Below are positions 36,194 through 45,477 of a DNA stretch of 64,000 bases, one piece after another. The translations under genes and the position numbers were made by a program. Within the stretch, counting starts at the first letter, position 1. Each line of letters begins with the position of its first letter. This DNA comes from CAJCJE01 sp035948315. Its GTDB lineage: Bacteria > Actinomycetota > Actinomycetes > Mycobacteriales > Pseudonocardiaceae. The stretch covers positions 137,847 to 201,846 of the forward strand of contig DASZJG010000071.1 in NCBI GenBank assembly GCA_035948315.1, read 5' to 3'. The notes beneath the pieces were generated by a model. It was not told the origin of the DNA and ran no database searches. It saw only the letters and a list, made by a program, of their open reading frames with translations.

Positions 36194-37138
36194 TTACCGT
36201 GCTGGTGGTCGGGCGGGCGATGTGCCCGGTTCGAAGCGGGCGGCGAGGCCGTCGAGGAGGCGTTGCAGGCCGAACTCGAAGATGCGGTCGAGATCGAAGT
36301 CGAAGCCGACCTCGGCGATGTGGCCGAGCATGGGGAACTCGGCGGAGCCGAACACCTCGTCCATGCCGGTGTCCTGGCTCTCGATCCATTCCTCGTTGGT
36401 CATACCGGTGTCGCGCTGCGCGTCGACCTCGGCGGAGAGGCTGAGCGCGGTGCCGCGCACGTGGCCGAACAGGGTGATGTGGGCTTGCATCATGTCGTCG
36501 ACGTCGAGGCCGAGGTCGCGCAGGGCGGCGAGCACCCATTCCGCGTAGTGCAGCAGGTTGGGGATGGCCTGCGGCCTGGTGAGCGAGACGACCTCGGCGG
36601 CCCAGGGGTGTTGACGGAAGATCGACCAGGCCAGGTGCGCGGCGACGTCGAGGCGGGCGCGCCAGCCGGGTGGGGCGGTGGCGGGGAGGCGTTGTTCGCC
36701 GAAGACGGCGTCGGCCATGAACTCGAGCAGTTCGTCCTTGCCGGGGACGTGCCGGTAGAGGGACATGGTGGCGACGTCGAGGTCGGTGGCGACGCGGCGC
36801 ATGGACACGTTGGCAAGGCCTTCGGCGTCGGCGACGGCGATGGCGGCGCGGACGATGCGGTCGCGGGTGAGTTCGACGGTGCGCGGGACGGCTCTCGGCA
36901 CCGGGCCGGCCGAAGCGGCGGTGACGGTTGTAACGACGGTGCCGGCGCCGGGACGGGCCTCGACGATGCCCTCGTCGCGCAGGACGGCGATGACCTTGGT
37001 CGCGGTCGCCATGGCGACTCCCCATTTCTGGGTGATCTGCCGGGTCGACGGCACGCGGTCGCCGGGGCGCAGTTCGCCTCGGGTGATCCGGTCGCGGATC
37101 TCAGCGGCGATCCGCCGGTAGGGCGCTTCACTGTCCAT
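36194..37138 (-). CDS. GntR-TetR fusion transcriptional regulator
   Basis: 314 residues with two DNA-binding domains. Residues 1-70 are a GntR winged helix (YRRIAAEIRDRITRGELRPGDRVPSTRQITQKWGVAMATATKVIAVLRDEGIVEARPGAGTVV). Residues 88-135 are a TetR helix-turn-helix (RIVRAAIAVADAEGLANVSMRRVATDLDVATMSLYRHVPGKDELLE), followed by a TetR C-terminal ligand domain. Such fusions are known in actinobacteria. It is divergent from an FAD monooxygenase gene with a palindrome in between, so it probably represses that gene and itself. Confidence 0.9.
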   Translation of the reverse strand: MDSEAPYRRIAAEIRDRITRGELRPGDRVPSTRQITQKWGVAMATATKVIAVLRDEGIVEARPGAGTVVTTVTAASAGPVPRAVPRTVELTRDRIVRAAIAVADAEGLANVSMRRVATDLDVATMSLYRHVPGKDELLEFMADAVFGEQRLPATAPPGWRARLDVAAHLAWSIFRQHPWAAEVVSLTRPQAIPNLLHYAEWVLAALRDLGLDVDDMMQAHITLFGHVRGTALSLSAEVDAQRDTGMTNEEWIESQDTGMDEVFGSAEFPMLGHIAEVGFDFDLDRIFEFGLQRLLDGLAARFEPGTSPARPPAR

Positions 37139-37153
37139 GTCATCTCCTGGCGC

Positions 37154-37167
37154 ACTAGTGCACTAGT
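37154..37167. promoter_or_regulatory. 14-bp perfect palindrome, candidate operator of the GntR-TetR fusion
   Basis: ACTAGTGCACTAGT lies 15 bases upstream of the regulator start. A further half-site GCGCACTAGTAC recurs at 37215-37226, nearer the monooxygenase gene. Two spaced sites fit a protein with two DNA-binding domains. Confidence 0.65.
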
Positions 37168-37307
37168 TCGGTCATCGTAGCAGCAGCACCTGCCCATCTG
37201 CGGCTAGACAGAAAGCGCACTAGTACAAATGCATTGTCCGAGCTGGATATTTACATCGTACGCAAGTGCGTCGTACGGTGTACTCACCAGACGACAAGGA
37301 GCAGATC

Positions 37308-38522
37308 ATGCAACGTGGAACGGTCCTCATCTCCGGCGCCGGCATCGCGGGCCCAGCCCTCGCCTACTGGCTGCGCCGGCACGGCTTCACGCCCACCGTC
37401 ATCGAGCGCGCCCCGGCCCCGCGCCCCGGCGGCCAGGCCATCGACATCCGCGGCGCGGCCCGCGACGTCATCGAGAAGATGGGCCTGATGAGCGTGGCGC
37501 GCGCGCACCACACCGGCACGCACGGCATCGCCTACCTGAACAGCAAGGGCAAGCGGGTCGCGACGATCGGCGCGGACGACTTCGGGGACTCCGGCGGCGT
37601 CGTCGCCGACCTGGAGATCCTGCGCGGCGACCTGGTGCGCATCCTGCACAACGCGGCGGGTTCGGGCACCGAGTTCATCTACGGCGACGCGATCACCGCG
37701 CTCGCCGAGGACGCCAACGGCGTGGTGGCCACGTTCGCCAGTGGTGGGGCGCGCAGGTTCGACATCGTGGTCGGCGCGGACGGCGTGGGCTCGGGCGTGC
37801 GAAAGCTCGCGTTCGGGCCGGACAACGACTACGTGCGCGACCTCGGCTACTACTCGACCTACTTCGCCGCGCACACCGATCTGAAGCTGGCGGGCTGGGA
37901 GGTCATGTACAACCTGCCGGCCGGCAACGGCGTCGGCGGCCGACTGGTGCTGCTCTACCCGATCGGCGACACCGGCGAGGTGCGCGCGATGCTCGCGTTC
38001 CGCTCGGCCGAGCTGGCCTACGACCGCAAGGATCTCCAGGCCCAGAAGGACATCCTGACCAGGATCTACGCGGGCGGCGGTTGGGAGGTCCCCGGTCTGC
38101 TCGACCAGTTGCGGCACACCGACGACCTGTTCTTCGCGCGGGTCGGCTCGGTCAGCGTGGACTGCTGGTCGCGCGGACGGTCGGTGCTGCTCGGCGACTC
38201 GGCGTACGGCGGTTCGCTCGGCATGGGCACGAGCATGGCGCTGGTCGGCTCGTACGTGCTGGCCGGCGAACTCGCCGCGGCCAACGGCAACCACACCCTC
38301 GCGTTCGCCAACTACGAGAAGCGCCTCCGCGAATTCGTGGAGACCAACCAGAAGCGCCCGCCGGGGTCCGACTCCGGCTTCACGCCGAGCAGCCGTGGCG
38401 CGATCTGGATGCGCAACAACATCGTCAGGATCATGACGAAGCTGCCCGGCAAGGCCCTGATGGGCGGCATGCAGGAGAACGCGAACGCGATCGAACTGTC
38501 GGGCTACGGGCTCGCGGCATGA
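37308..38522 (+). CDS. FAD-dependent aromatic-type monooxygenase
   Basis: 404 residues of the PHBH/TetX-like class. The FAD dinucleotide motif ISGAGIAGPALAYWLRRHG is at the N-terminus, the DG motif is in IVVGADGVGSGVRK, and the GD motif is in RSVLLGDSAYGGSLGMGTSMALVGSYVLAGEL. Hydroxylates an aromatic or polyketide substrate using NAD(P)H and O2; some relatives inactivate tetracyclines or rifamycins. AAGGAG precedes the ATG. Regulated divergently, as for drug-inducible enzymes. The substrate is not known. Confidence 0.88.
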   Translation: MQRGTVLISGAGIAGPALAYWLRRHGFTPTVIERAPAPRPGGQAIDIRGAARDVIEKMGLMSVARAHHTGTHGIAYLNSKGKRVATIGADDFGDSGGVVADLEILRGDLVRILHNAAGSGTEFIYGDAITALAEDANGVVATFASGGARRFDIVVGADGVGSGVRKLAFGPDNDYVRDLGYYSTYFAAHTDLKLAGWEVMYNLPAGNGVGGRLVLLYPIGDTGEVRAMLAFRSAELAYDRKDLQAQKDILTRIYAGGGWEVPGLLDQLRHTDDLFFARVGSVSVDCWSRGRSVLLGDSAYGGSLGMGTSMALVGSYVLAGELAAANGNHTLAFANYEKRLREFVETNQKRPPGSDSGFTPSSRGAIWMRNNIVRIMTKLPGKALMGGMQENANAIELSGYGLAA

Positions 38523-38529
38523 CCGGGAA

Positions 38530-40047
38530 TCAGGTGGTGACCGCCTCCGCCGCATGGATGAGGCGGATCACCGCCTGGCTGGTCGGGTCGTACCGGTGAT
38601 TGTTGGGCACCTCGCCGACGATGCGGTACTCGGACATGACCAGGATGCGGTCGGCCAGCGTGATCATCTCGGGCAGGTCGGAGGTGATGAGCAGAATCGC
38701 GAGGCCGCTGCCGGCCAGGCCGACGATGAGTTCGTGGAACGCGGCCTTGGTGCGCACGTCGATGCCGACGGTCGGCTCGTCGATGACCAGGATGTCGCAG
38801 TCGGCGGCGAGCCATTTGGCCAGGCTGAGCTTCTGCTGGTTGCCGCCGCTGAGCTGGCCGGCGAGCTGCGTCGGGCCGGAGATGCGCATGCCGAGCCGGT
38901 CTACGTAGGTCCGCACCAGATCGGTTTCGTCGCGCTGGCGGATCATGCCGAGCCGGGCGAGCCGCCGCCACACGGTGACCGCCATGTTGCGGGTGATCGG
39001 CTGCTCGGTGAAGACACCCTCCTCCTTCCGGTTCTCGGTGACATAGCCGATCCGGTACCGGTGCAGCGCCTCCCGCACACTGCCGATCCGCACGGGTTTC
39101 CCATGCACCGCAACAGTTCCGTACGTGATCCGGTCGAGGCCGAGGACGGCGCGGGCAAGTTCGCTGCGGCCGGCGCCGACCAGACCGTACATGCCGACGA
39201 TCTCGCCGGGACGGACGGCCAGCGAGATGTCCGCGTGGCCGAGTTCCGTTGCCACGTCAGTCAATTCCAGCGCGGGTTTCGCTGTCGGGTCGACGGCCGG
39301 CTTGTCGAGTTCGACGACCTGCTGCGCGCGGCCGACCATCAGGTCGACGATCTGTTCGCGGGTGTAGTCGGACAGCTTGTGCGCCTGCGCCACGCTGCGC
39401 CCGTCGCGCAGGACGGTCACCGTGTCGGCGATAGCGAAGACTTCCTCCAGCTTGTGACTGACCAGCACGATCGCCTTCCCGGCCGCGCGCAGTCGCCGGA
39501 TGACCGCGAACAGGTGGTCCGCCTCGTCGGAGGTCAGGGAGGCGGTCGGTTCGTCGAGCAGTAGGACACTGCTGTCCACGGCCAACGCCTTGGCGATCTC
39601 GACGAGTTGCATCTGGGCCACGGACAGGGTGCTCACCTGCGCCTCGATGTCCAGTTGAACGTCCAACTGGGACAGACAGCGGCGGGCGATGTCGCGCATG
39701 GCGGTCTTGTCCACGAAACCGAAGCGCTTGGGCACGGCTTGCAACGCGATGTTCTCGGCGACCGAGAAAGCCGGGATCAGGTTGCGTTCCTGGTGCACGA
39801 CGCCGATGCCGGCGCGCTGCGCGTCCTGCGGGCCGGAGAAGTGGCCCTCGGTGCCGTCGGCCAGCACGATGCGGCCCGCATCCGGCTGGTAGACGCCGGT
39901 GACGATCTTGATGAGGGTGCTCTTGCCCGCGCCGTTCTCGCCGAGCAGCGCGTGCACGGTACCGGACTCCAGGCGCAGCGTTGCCTCGTCCAGGGCGCGG
40001 ACGCCGGGGAAGGTCTTGACGAGTTTCTCGGCGATGAACGAGGTCAT
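38530..40047 (-). CDS. sugar ABC transporter ATPase, RbsA/MglA type
   Basis: 505 residues with two ATPase domains. The first has GENGAGKST, LSVAQMQLVEIAKAL and LLLDEPTASLT. The second has degenerate GLVGAGRSEL in the Walker A position and LSGGNQQKLSLAKWL and LVIDEPTVGID. This is the CUT2 class. It is the last gene of the operon and its ATG overlaps the upstream permease stop by 4 bases. Confidence 0.93.
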   Translation of the reverse strand: MTSFIAEKLVKTFPGVRALDEATLRLESGTVHALLGENGAGKSTLIKIVTGVYQPDAGRIVLADGTEGHFSGPQDAQRAGIGVVHQERNLIPAFSVAENIALQAVPKRFGFVDKTAMRDIARRCLSQLDVQLDIEAQVSTLSVAQMQLVEIAKALAVDSSVLLLDEPTASLTSDEADHLFAVIRRLRAAGKAIVLVSHKLEEVFAIADTVTVLRDGRSVAQAHKLSDYTREQIVDLMVGRAQQVVELDKPAVDPTAKPALELTDVATELGHADISLAVRPGEIVGMYGLVGAGRSELARAVLGLDRITYGTVAVHGKPVRIGSVREALHRYRIGYVTENRKEEGVFTEQPITRNMAVTVWRRLARLGMIRQRDETDLVRTYVDRLGMRISGPTQLAGQLSGGNQQKLSLAKWLAADCDILVIDEPTVGIDVRTKAAFHELIVGLAGSGLAILLITSDLPEMITLADRILVMSEYRIVGEVPNNHRYDPTSQAVIRLIHAAEAVTT

Positions 40048-41024
40048 GGGCTGGTGCTCCTTCGCCGTCGCACGACGCGCAACTGGGTGATGAGCACGGC
40101 GCCGAGCACGACCGCGCCGATGATCAGGTCGACCCACTGCGGGTTGATCGAGTACTGCGCCTGCGCGACGTCGACCAGTCGGATGATCAGCGCGGCGAGG
40201 CAGGTGCCGACCACGCTCACCACTCCCCCGACCAGCGCGACGCCGCCGATGATCGGGGCGGCGAAGCTGGGCAGCAGCAGGTCGTCGCCGATGGTCGCGT
40301 TGACCGAACCGGACAGCGCCACCGTGATCACGCCGGCGACCCCGGCCAGCAGTCCGGAGATCAGGTGCGCGATGACCAGCGCGCGATCGTTGGACACGCC
40401 GGAAAGCCGCGCAGCGAAAGGATTCCCGCCGCTGGCCAACAGTTGCCGGCCGAGGGCCGCTCGCCGGAAGAACACGGCCACCGCGACCGCGACGAGCACG
40501 GCCAGCAGGAAAACGCCGGGAATCCCCAGGATCGAGCCTCGGCCGAGCGCGACCAGGCCGGGTGCGTAGCCCTGATAGGTCGCGGTGCCGTGCACGCCGT
40601 AGCGGAGGCCGTCGATGATCGTCATCGTGGCCAGCGTGACGATGAACCCGTTGATCCTGGTCAACACCACGAGCAGGCCGTTGATCAGGCCGACACCGGC
40701 GCCGACGAGCATGCCGCAGATGACGGCCAGCCAAGCCGGGAGGCCGACCTGGACCATCAGCCACGCACAGACCATCGCGCAGAACCCGGTGAGCACGCCG
40801 ACGGACAGGTTCATCTGACCGACGGCCAGCACGGCCATCTGGGACAGACCGACCATCATCGGCACTGCGAGGAACTGAAGGATCGCGGTGATGGTGCCGC
40901 CGCTGAGCACGCTGCCGTGCGTGGTCGCGGCCAGGATGGCGTAGAACACGATCGCGATGCCGGCCAGCGTGAACTCGGTGCCGCGAAGCGAGAAACGCGG
41001 CTTGGTCAGGTTGAGAGTGGTCAT
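40044..41024 (-). CDS. sugar ABC transporter permease (CUT2), second permease
   Basis: A 326-residue polytopic permease. The signature region is AVLAVGQMNLSVGVLTGFCAMVCAWLM, followed by INGLLVVLTRINGFIVTLATMTIIDGLRYG and GSVNATIGDDLLLPSFAAPIIGG. It overlaps its neighbours by 4 bases on both sides, so the operon is translationally coupled. Confidence 0.92.
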   Translation of the reverse strand: MTTLNLTKPRFSLRGTEFTLAGIAIVFYAILAATTHGSVLSGGTITAILQFLAVPMMVGLSQMAVLAVGQMNLSVGVLTGFCAMVCAWLMVQVGLPAWLAVICGMLVGAGVGLINGLLVVLTRINGFIVTLATMTIIDGLRYGVHGTATYQGYAPGLVALGRGSILGIPGVFLLAVLVAVAVAVFFRRAALGRQLLASGGNPFAARLSGVSNDRALVIAHLISGLLAGVAGVITVALSGSVNATIGDDLLLPSFAAPIIGGVALVGGVVSVVGTCLAALIIRLVDVAQAQYSINPQWVDLIIGAVVLGAVLITQLRVVRRRRSTSP

Positions 41025-42100
41025 GCCGCTCGGCTCCCTCGGCGTTGGGCGATGCCGTGCCGGACGCGGTCCAGGGACAGCGCGAGCAGCAGCACGATGC
41101 CGATGTAGATCTTGGACTTCTCCACCTGGAACTGGAGCAGGTTCAGTCCTGTTTGGATGATCTCGGTCAGTGCCGCGCCGAAGAACGTGCCGAGCACGCT
41201 CACCGCGCCGCCGGCCAGCAGCGTGCCGCCGAGAACCGGACCGAGGAACGAGGGCAGCAGGAACTGGCTGCCGATGTCCGCCGAGAACGCGCCGTTGTTG
41301 ACGGCGAGCAGGAAGCCGGCGAGCGCGGCGAGCAACCCGGAGAACAGGTGCGCCTGAATGACCCTGCGATGGGTCGGGATACCGGAGAGTTCGGCGGCGC
41401 GCAGGTTGGAGCCGGTCATCAGGATCTCCCGGCCGAGGCGGGAACGCCGGTAGAGGATGGCGACGAGCAGCGCGGCGGCGATCGCGATCGGCGCGACCAG
41501 CGGGACGGGAGGGCCGCAGACGTTGCCGATGCAGTAGTCGCTGAAGGTGTTGTTGCGCAACGTGTCCATGCCGGCCGGGTGCACGTTGAACGCGACGCCG
41601 TCGCCGAACCCGCTGTACAGCAGGGAAACCAGGCCGAGCAGGGCGAAGTTCAACGCCAGCGTGACGACGAACGAGTTCACCCCGGTAATGGCTATGGTCC
41701 AGCCCGCCGCCGCGCCGACCAGACCACCCACGATCAAGCCGAACAGCAGGCCGACGATCAGCGGCGCGTTGAGCGTGTCGCAGGCCCAGCCCATCGCGAA
41801 CGCGGAGAACGCGGCCATCGGCCCGACCGCGAGGTTCATGTGGCCGAGCGAGAGCGCGGCCAGTTGAGCGAGACCGACGACGACGAACACGCTCAGGTCC
41901 GACTGCATCGGCACGATGGTCAGGTTGACGTTGAGGAAAGCCGGTCGCAGCAACGCGAAGACCACGACCAGGATCACGATGACGACCAGCAGCCCGATGC
42001 GCGGATTGGCCCAGAACGGGAGGGCGCGCGGGGCGCGCCTGCCCTGACGATCGGGCTCGGTTCGCGGCGGTGGCGACAACGTTGGCGCGTTCTGGGTCAT
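41021..42100 (-). CDS. sugar ABC transporter permease (CUT2), first permease
   Basis: A 359-residue permease homologous to the next gene: LAQLAALSLGHMNLAVGPMAAFSAFAMGW, TGVNSFVVTLALNFALLGLVSL, and LGREILMTGSNLRAAELSGIPTHR. Two non-identical permeases imply a heterodimeric channel. It lies 6 bases downstream of an enolase-superfamily gene. Confidence 0.92.
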   Translation of the reverse strand: MTQNAPTLSPPPRTEPDRQGRRAPRALPFWANPRIGLLVVIVILVVVFALLRPAFLNVNLTIVPMQSDLSVFVVVGLAQLAALSLGHMNLAVGPMAAFSAFAMGWACDTLNAPLIVGLLFGLIVGGLVGAAAGWTIAITGVNSFVVTLALNFALLGLVSLLYSGFGDGVAFNVHPAGMDTLRNNTFSDYCIGNVCGPPVPLVAPIAIAAALLVAILYRRSRLGREILMTGSNLRAAELSGIPTHRRVIQAHLFSGLLAALAGFLLAVNNGAFSADIGSQFLLPSFLGPVLGGTLLAGGAVSVLGTFFGAALTEIIQTGLNLLQFQVEKSKIYIGIVLLLALSLDRVRHGIAQRRGSRAA

Positions 42101-42106
42101 GCGGGC

Positions 42107-43192
42107 CTACTTCCGCAGGTTGTCGAGTGCGTCGCGGTCCCAGTCGATGCCGAGACCGGGTGTGTCCGGGGCGTGCGCGCGACCATCGGTGACCCGCAGC
42201 GTCGTCGTCGTGATCGCGGTGAGCTGCGGAATGTACTCCAGGTAGCGCGCGTTCGGCACCGCCGCGCACAGGCTGACGTGCAGTTCCATCAGGAAGTGTG
42301 GGCAGATCGCGATGTTGTGCGCCTCCGCCAGGTGCGCGACCTTCAGCCACGGCGTGATGCCGCCGATCCGCGCGACATCCGCCTGCACGACGCCGGCCGC
42401 TCCCCGGCCCAGGTACTCGGCGAACTGGCCGATCGAGTACATGGACTCGCCGACCGCGATCGGAATACTCGTCGCCGCCGCGAGTCTGGCATGGCCGGCC
42501 ACGTCGTCGGCGGGCAGCGGTTCCTCCAGCCAGAACAGGTCGAGCGGTTCCAGCAGCCGCGCGCGGCGGATCGCGTCCGGGGCGCGCAGCGACTGGTTGG
42601 CGTCGACCATCAGGTCGATCTGCGAGCCGAGCGCATGCCTAACGGCCGCGAGCCGGGCCACGTCCTCGCTCGGATCCGGCTTGCCGACCTTGATCTTCAC
42701 CCCGCCCAGGCCGCGGTCCACAGCAGACTTGGCGCCGACGATGAGTTCGTCCGGGGTGAGGTGCAGCCAGCCGACCTCGGTGTCGTAGAGCGGCACGCGA
42801 TCCCGCGCCCCGCCCGCGAACACCCACAGCGGGAGGCCGGCGCGCAGGCAGCGCAGGTCCCACAGTGCGGTGTCCACCGCGGCCAGCGCGAGCGAGGTGA
42901 TCGCGCCGACCGTGGTGGCGTGTGTCCAGGCGTACAGGTCCTGCCAGATCGATTCGACCCGCCTCGCGTCCACGCCGATCAGGCGCGGCAGCAGATAGTC
43001 GCTGAGCAGGGCGAGGACCGCGGTGCCGCCGGTGCCGATCGTGTAGGAGTAGCCGGTGCCGATGCCGCCGTCGTCGGTCTCGATCTCGACGAAGATGGTC
43101 TCCTGTTTGAGGAAGGCCTGGGTGGCGTCGGTACGCACCGCCTCGACCGGGAGGTCGACGAGGTAGGCGTCGGCGCGGGTGATGGCGGTCAT
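42107..43192 (-). CDS. enolase-superfamily (mandelate racemase/muconate lactonizing) enzyme 1
   Basis: 361 residues. The general base is in GVKIKVGKP (KxK) and metal ligands are in LMVDANQSL (Asp), LFWLEEPL (Glu) and IAVGESMYS (Glu). The later His comes in CPHFLMELH. This is a complete mandelate-racemase-subgroup active site, so the enzyme probably dehydrates or epimerises an acid sugar. It sits inside the transporter operon between the binding protein and the first permease. Substrate not determinable from sequence alone. Confidence 0.9.
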   Translation of the reverse strand: MTAITRADAYLVDLPVEAVRTDATQAFLKQETIFVEIETDDGGIGTGYSYTIGTGGTAVLALLSDYLLPRLIGVDARRVESIWQDLYAWTHATTVGAITSLALAAVDTALWDLRCLRAGLPLWVFAGGARDRVPLYDTEVGWLHLTPDELIVGAKSAVDRGLGGVKIKVGKPDPSEDVARLAAVRHALGSQIDLMVDANQSLRAPDAIRRARLLEPLDLFWLEEPLPADDVAGHARLAAATSIPIAVGESMYSIGQFAEYLGRGAAGVVQADVARIGGITPWLKVAHLAEAHNIAICPHFLMELHVSLCAAVPNARYLEYIPQLTAITTTTLRVTDGRAHAPDTPGLGIDWDRDALDNLRK

Positions 43193-43210
43193 GGAACGGT
43201 CCCCTATGGG

Positions 43211-44269
43211 TCACTTGCAGGACAGGTACTTCGTGTCGAAGTCGGACTTGATCTGTTTGGTCATCGCCTGCCGATCCTGGTCGTATGTGTCCACATTGGA
43301 TTGAGTCACCTCGAACGAGCCGGAGTCGATGGTCTGGCCGGGCGTCTTCATCGTGCAGCCGCCGGCGAGCTTCATCAGCGCGTACGCGCCGTCGTAGGCC
43401 TGCCCGACCGGGTTCTGCGCGATCGTCGCGGTCACCGAGCCTGCCTTGATGTCCGCGATGACCGTCGGATCGTCGTCGATCGCGACCACCTTGATCGGCA
43501 GGCCGGACTGCTTGACCGCGGCCGCCGACGCGATGGCCGGGTTGTCCGCGGTGTTCACGATCGCGTTGATCTGCGTGCCCTTCGCGGCGAGGAGGTCGGC
43601 CACGGCCTTCTGCGCGGTCTGCAGGTCGGTATCGATGTCGGTGACGGTCTGGATCAGCTTGACCTTGCCGTTGGTCTCGTCGACCGCCTGCTGCACGCCC
43701 GCGATGCGGCGCACCGTGTTCGAGTCGGTCTTGTTGCCGGTCAGGTGCACGAGGTTGCCCTGCCCGCCCATGGCCTGGATGGCGATCTTGGCGGCCTTGT
43801 ACGCGGCCTGCTGCACGTCGGTCGCCAGGCAGAAGTCGGCGTCGTCGGCGCTGCCGGCCGGGCAGGAACCCAGTGAGGCGGCCGGGAAGCCGTCGTGCTT
43901 GAGCTTGCTGAACGTGGAGTTGATGTTGTCCGGCGACACGCCGAACACGCCGAAGGCGTTGTAGCCCTGGGCTTCCAGCGAGGTCAGCACCGAGTTCTGG
44001 GTGGTCTGGTCCCAGCCGGAGGTCTCGTTGAAGGTGATGCCGCCCAGCGAGAAGTCGGTTTTCGCCTGCTGCGCCGCGGTTTTCCACGGCTGGAAGTAGG
44101 GGTGCGGGCCGCCCGGCACCAGGGCGAGTTTGACCTGCGAGGCCGGGATGCCGTGCGCGGTCGATCCCGCCGCGGTGCTGCTCTTGGCGCAGCCGGCGGC
44201 GACCAGGGCGAGGGAGAGCACGGCGACGGGAAGGACGGCGCGCCAGGGCGGGGTGTGGAACGAACGCAT
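43211..44269 (-). CDS. sugar-type ABC transporter substrate-binding lipoprotein
   Basis: 352 residues. Lipoprotein signal AVLSLALVAAGCAKSS (Cys near 27), then a type 1 periplasmic binding fold: VKLALVPGGPHPYFQPWKTAAQQAKTDF, INAIVNTADNPAIASAAAVKQSG, KVVAIDDDPTVIADIKAG, and IAQNPVGQAYDGAYALMKL. It belongs with the two permeases and the double ATPase of this operon. Three bases separate it from the upstream enolase-family gene. Confidence 0.92.
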   Translation of the reverse strand: MRSFHTPPWRAVLPVAVLSLALVAAGCAKSSTAAGSTAHGIPASQVKLALVPGGPHPYFQPWKTAAQQAKTDFSLGGITFNETSGWDQTTQNSVLTSLEAQGYNAFGVFGVSPDNINSTFSKLKHDGFPAASLGSCPAGSADDADFCLATDVQQAAYKAAKIAIQAMGGQGNLVHLTGNKTDSNTVRRIAGVQQAVDETNGKVKLIQTVTDIDTDLQTAQKAVADLLAAKGTQINAIVNTADNPAIASAAAVKQSGLPIKVVAIDDDPTVIADIKAGSVTATIAQNPVGQAYDGAYALMKLAGGCTMKTPGQTIDSGSFEVTQSNVDTYDQDRQAMTKQIKSDFDTKYLSCK

Positions 44270-44272
44270 GGC

Positions 44273-45391
44273 TTACCTCTCTGTAAGCGCGACTTCTCGG
44301 GACTTCTCGACATAGGGCAGGAGGGGAGCCGGGTAGTCGAGTCCGGCGGGCAGGGCGATGCCCGGCCCGGTCGGCGCGTGCACGAAACCCGAGCTGTCCA
44401 CCTCGGGCCTGCGGCGCACCTCGCTGCTGGTGATCAGCGATTCGTAGTAGGTGGTGTTGGAAATGGCCATGGCCAGGTGTCGGCTGGGGATCTCGTCGCC
44501 GAGCACCTCCGCGCGCAGTCGGAACGAGTCGGCCAGATGCGCGGTGCGCATGGCACCCGTGATGCCGCCCCGGGTGGACGCGCTCGCGCGCACACCGAAC
44601 GTGGCCGCGCCGGCCGCGATGAAGTCGGCGGTGTTCATGTGCGCGCCGTCCGAGGTCTCCGCGACCAGCAGCGGAATGTGGACCGCCCGCGCGAGTTGGG
44701 CGTACGCGGTGACGCTGAACTCGCGCATCGGCTCTTCGTACCAGAGGAACCCGGCATCGTGCAGCGCGTGCCCGAGCCAGATCGCGTCCGGCAGGTCGAA
44801 GCCCGCCGAACCGTCGTACATCAGCGGGACGTCGTCGCCGACGTGCTCGCGCAGGGCGTGGCCGAGCCGGGCGTCCGCGCGGGCGTCGCCCCAGGCGTGC
44901 AGCTTGATCGCCTGGTAACCCAGTTCGAGGCACCGGGTCGCGACGTCGAGGTATTCCGGGATGTCGCGGAAGGTCACCGTGGACGCGTAGGCCGGAATCC
45001 TGGTCCGGAACCCGCCGAGCACCTGCCAGGTGGGGATGCCGTTGATGCGGCCGGCCAGATCCCACAGCGCGATGTCGACCAGGCCGAGTGCCGGCAACGG
45101 CAGTTCCTCGGTGCGGTCCAGTTCCCAGACCCGGTGCCAGAGCAGTTCGCGCTGCAACGGGTCCTTGCCGAGCAGTTCCTCGCGCAGCACCCGGTTGACG
45201 ATGTCCTCGACCGCCGCGGCCATGCCCGGCCTGGTGGCCAGGGCGACGCCGCTAGCACCGTCGTCGGTGCCGATCCGCAGCACCGCCGCTTCACCGTCCG
45301 GAGTGGACCCGAGCAGCCCCTTGCGCCAGACGAAGGGTGGCTTCGCGCCCGGGAGCGGGATGCGGAAGCTCTCGACGTGGGTGATGCGCAC
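44273..45391 (-). CDS. enolase-superfamily (mandelate racemase-like) enzyme 2
   Basis: 372 residues, the first gene of the operon. It has QAIKLHAWGD (KxH in place of KxK), metal ligand LMYDGSAGF (Asp), LWYEEPM (Glu) and LVAETSDG (Glu). The KxH base and YDGSAG sequence distinguish it from enzyme 1. It is probably another acid-sugar dehydratase or racemase acting on the same or a related substrate. GTG start with GGAAGGGCGG upstream; the leader contains five degenerate 13-base repeats. Confidence 0.88.
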   Translation of the reverse strand: MRITHVESFRIPLPGAKPPFVWRKGLLGSTPDGEAAVLRIGTDDGASGVALATRPGMAAAVEDIVNRVLREELLGKDPLQRELLWHRVWELDRTEELPLPALGLVDIALWDLAGRINGIPTWQVLGGFRTRIPAYASTVTFRDIPEYLDVATRCLELGYQAIKLHAWGDARADARLGHALREHVGDDVPLMYDGSAGFDLPDAIWLGHALHDAGFLWYEEPMREFSVTAYAQLARAVHIPLLVAETSDGAHMNTADFIAAGAATFGVRASASTRGGITGAMRTAHLADSFRLRAEVLGDEIPSRHLAMAISNTTYYESLITSSEVRRRPEVDSSGFVHAPTGPGIALPAGLDYPAPLLPYVEKSREVALTER

Positions 45392-45400
45392 GTGACCGCC

Positions 45401-45465
45401 CTTCCAACCGACTTTCCAACCCGACTTTCCAACCGAGCTTGCCCACCGGGCTTTCCTACCGAGGT
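45401..45465. repeat. five degenerate 13-bp tandem repeats in the divergent promoter
   Basis: Units resemble CTTTCCAACCGA and recur with a period of 13 bases between the enolase-family gene and the GntR gene; the fourth is most diverged. They fall in the 5' leader of the transporter operon. They may be a regulator-binding array or a slipped duplication. Confidence 0.6.
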
Positions 45466-45477
45466 GGAGGTAACATA

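Noticed and set aside
41045..43876. 943-codon plus-strand frame
   Set aside because: Antisense to the permease, enolase-family and binding-protein genes; Arg/Asp/Gly/Gln-rich with no family features.
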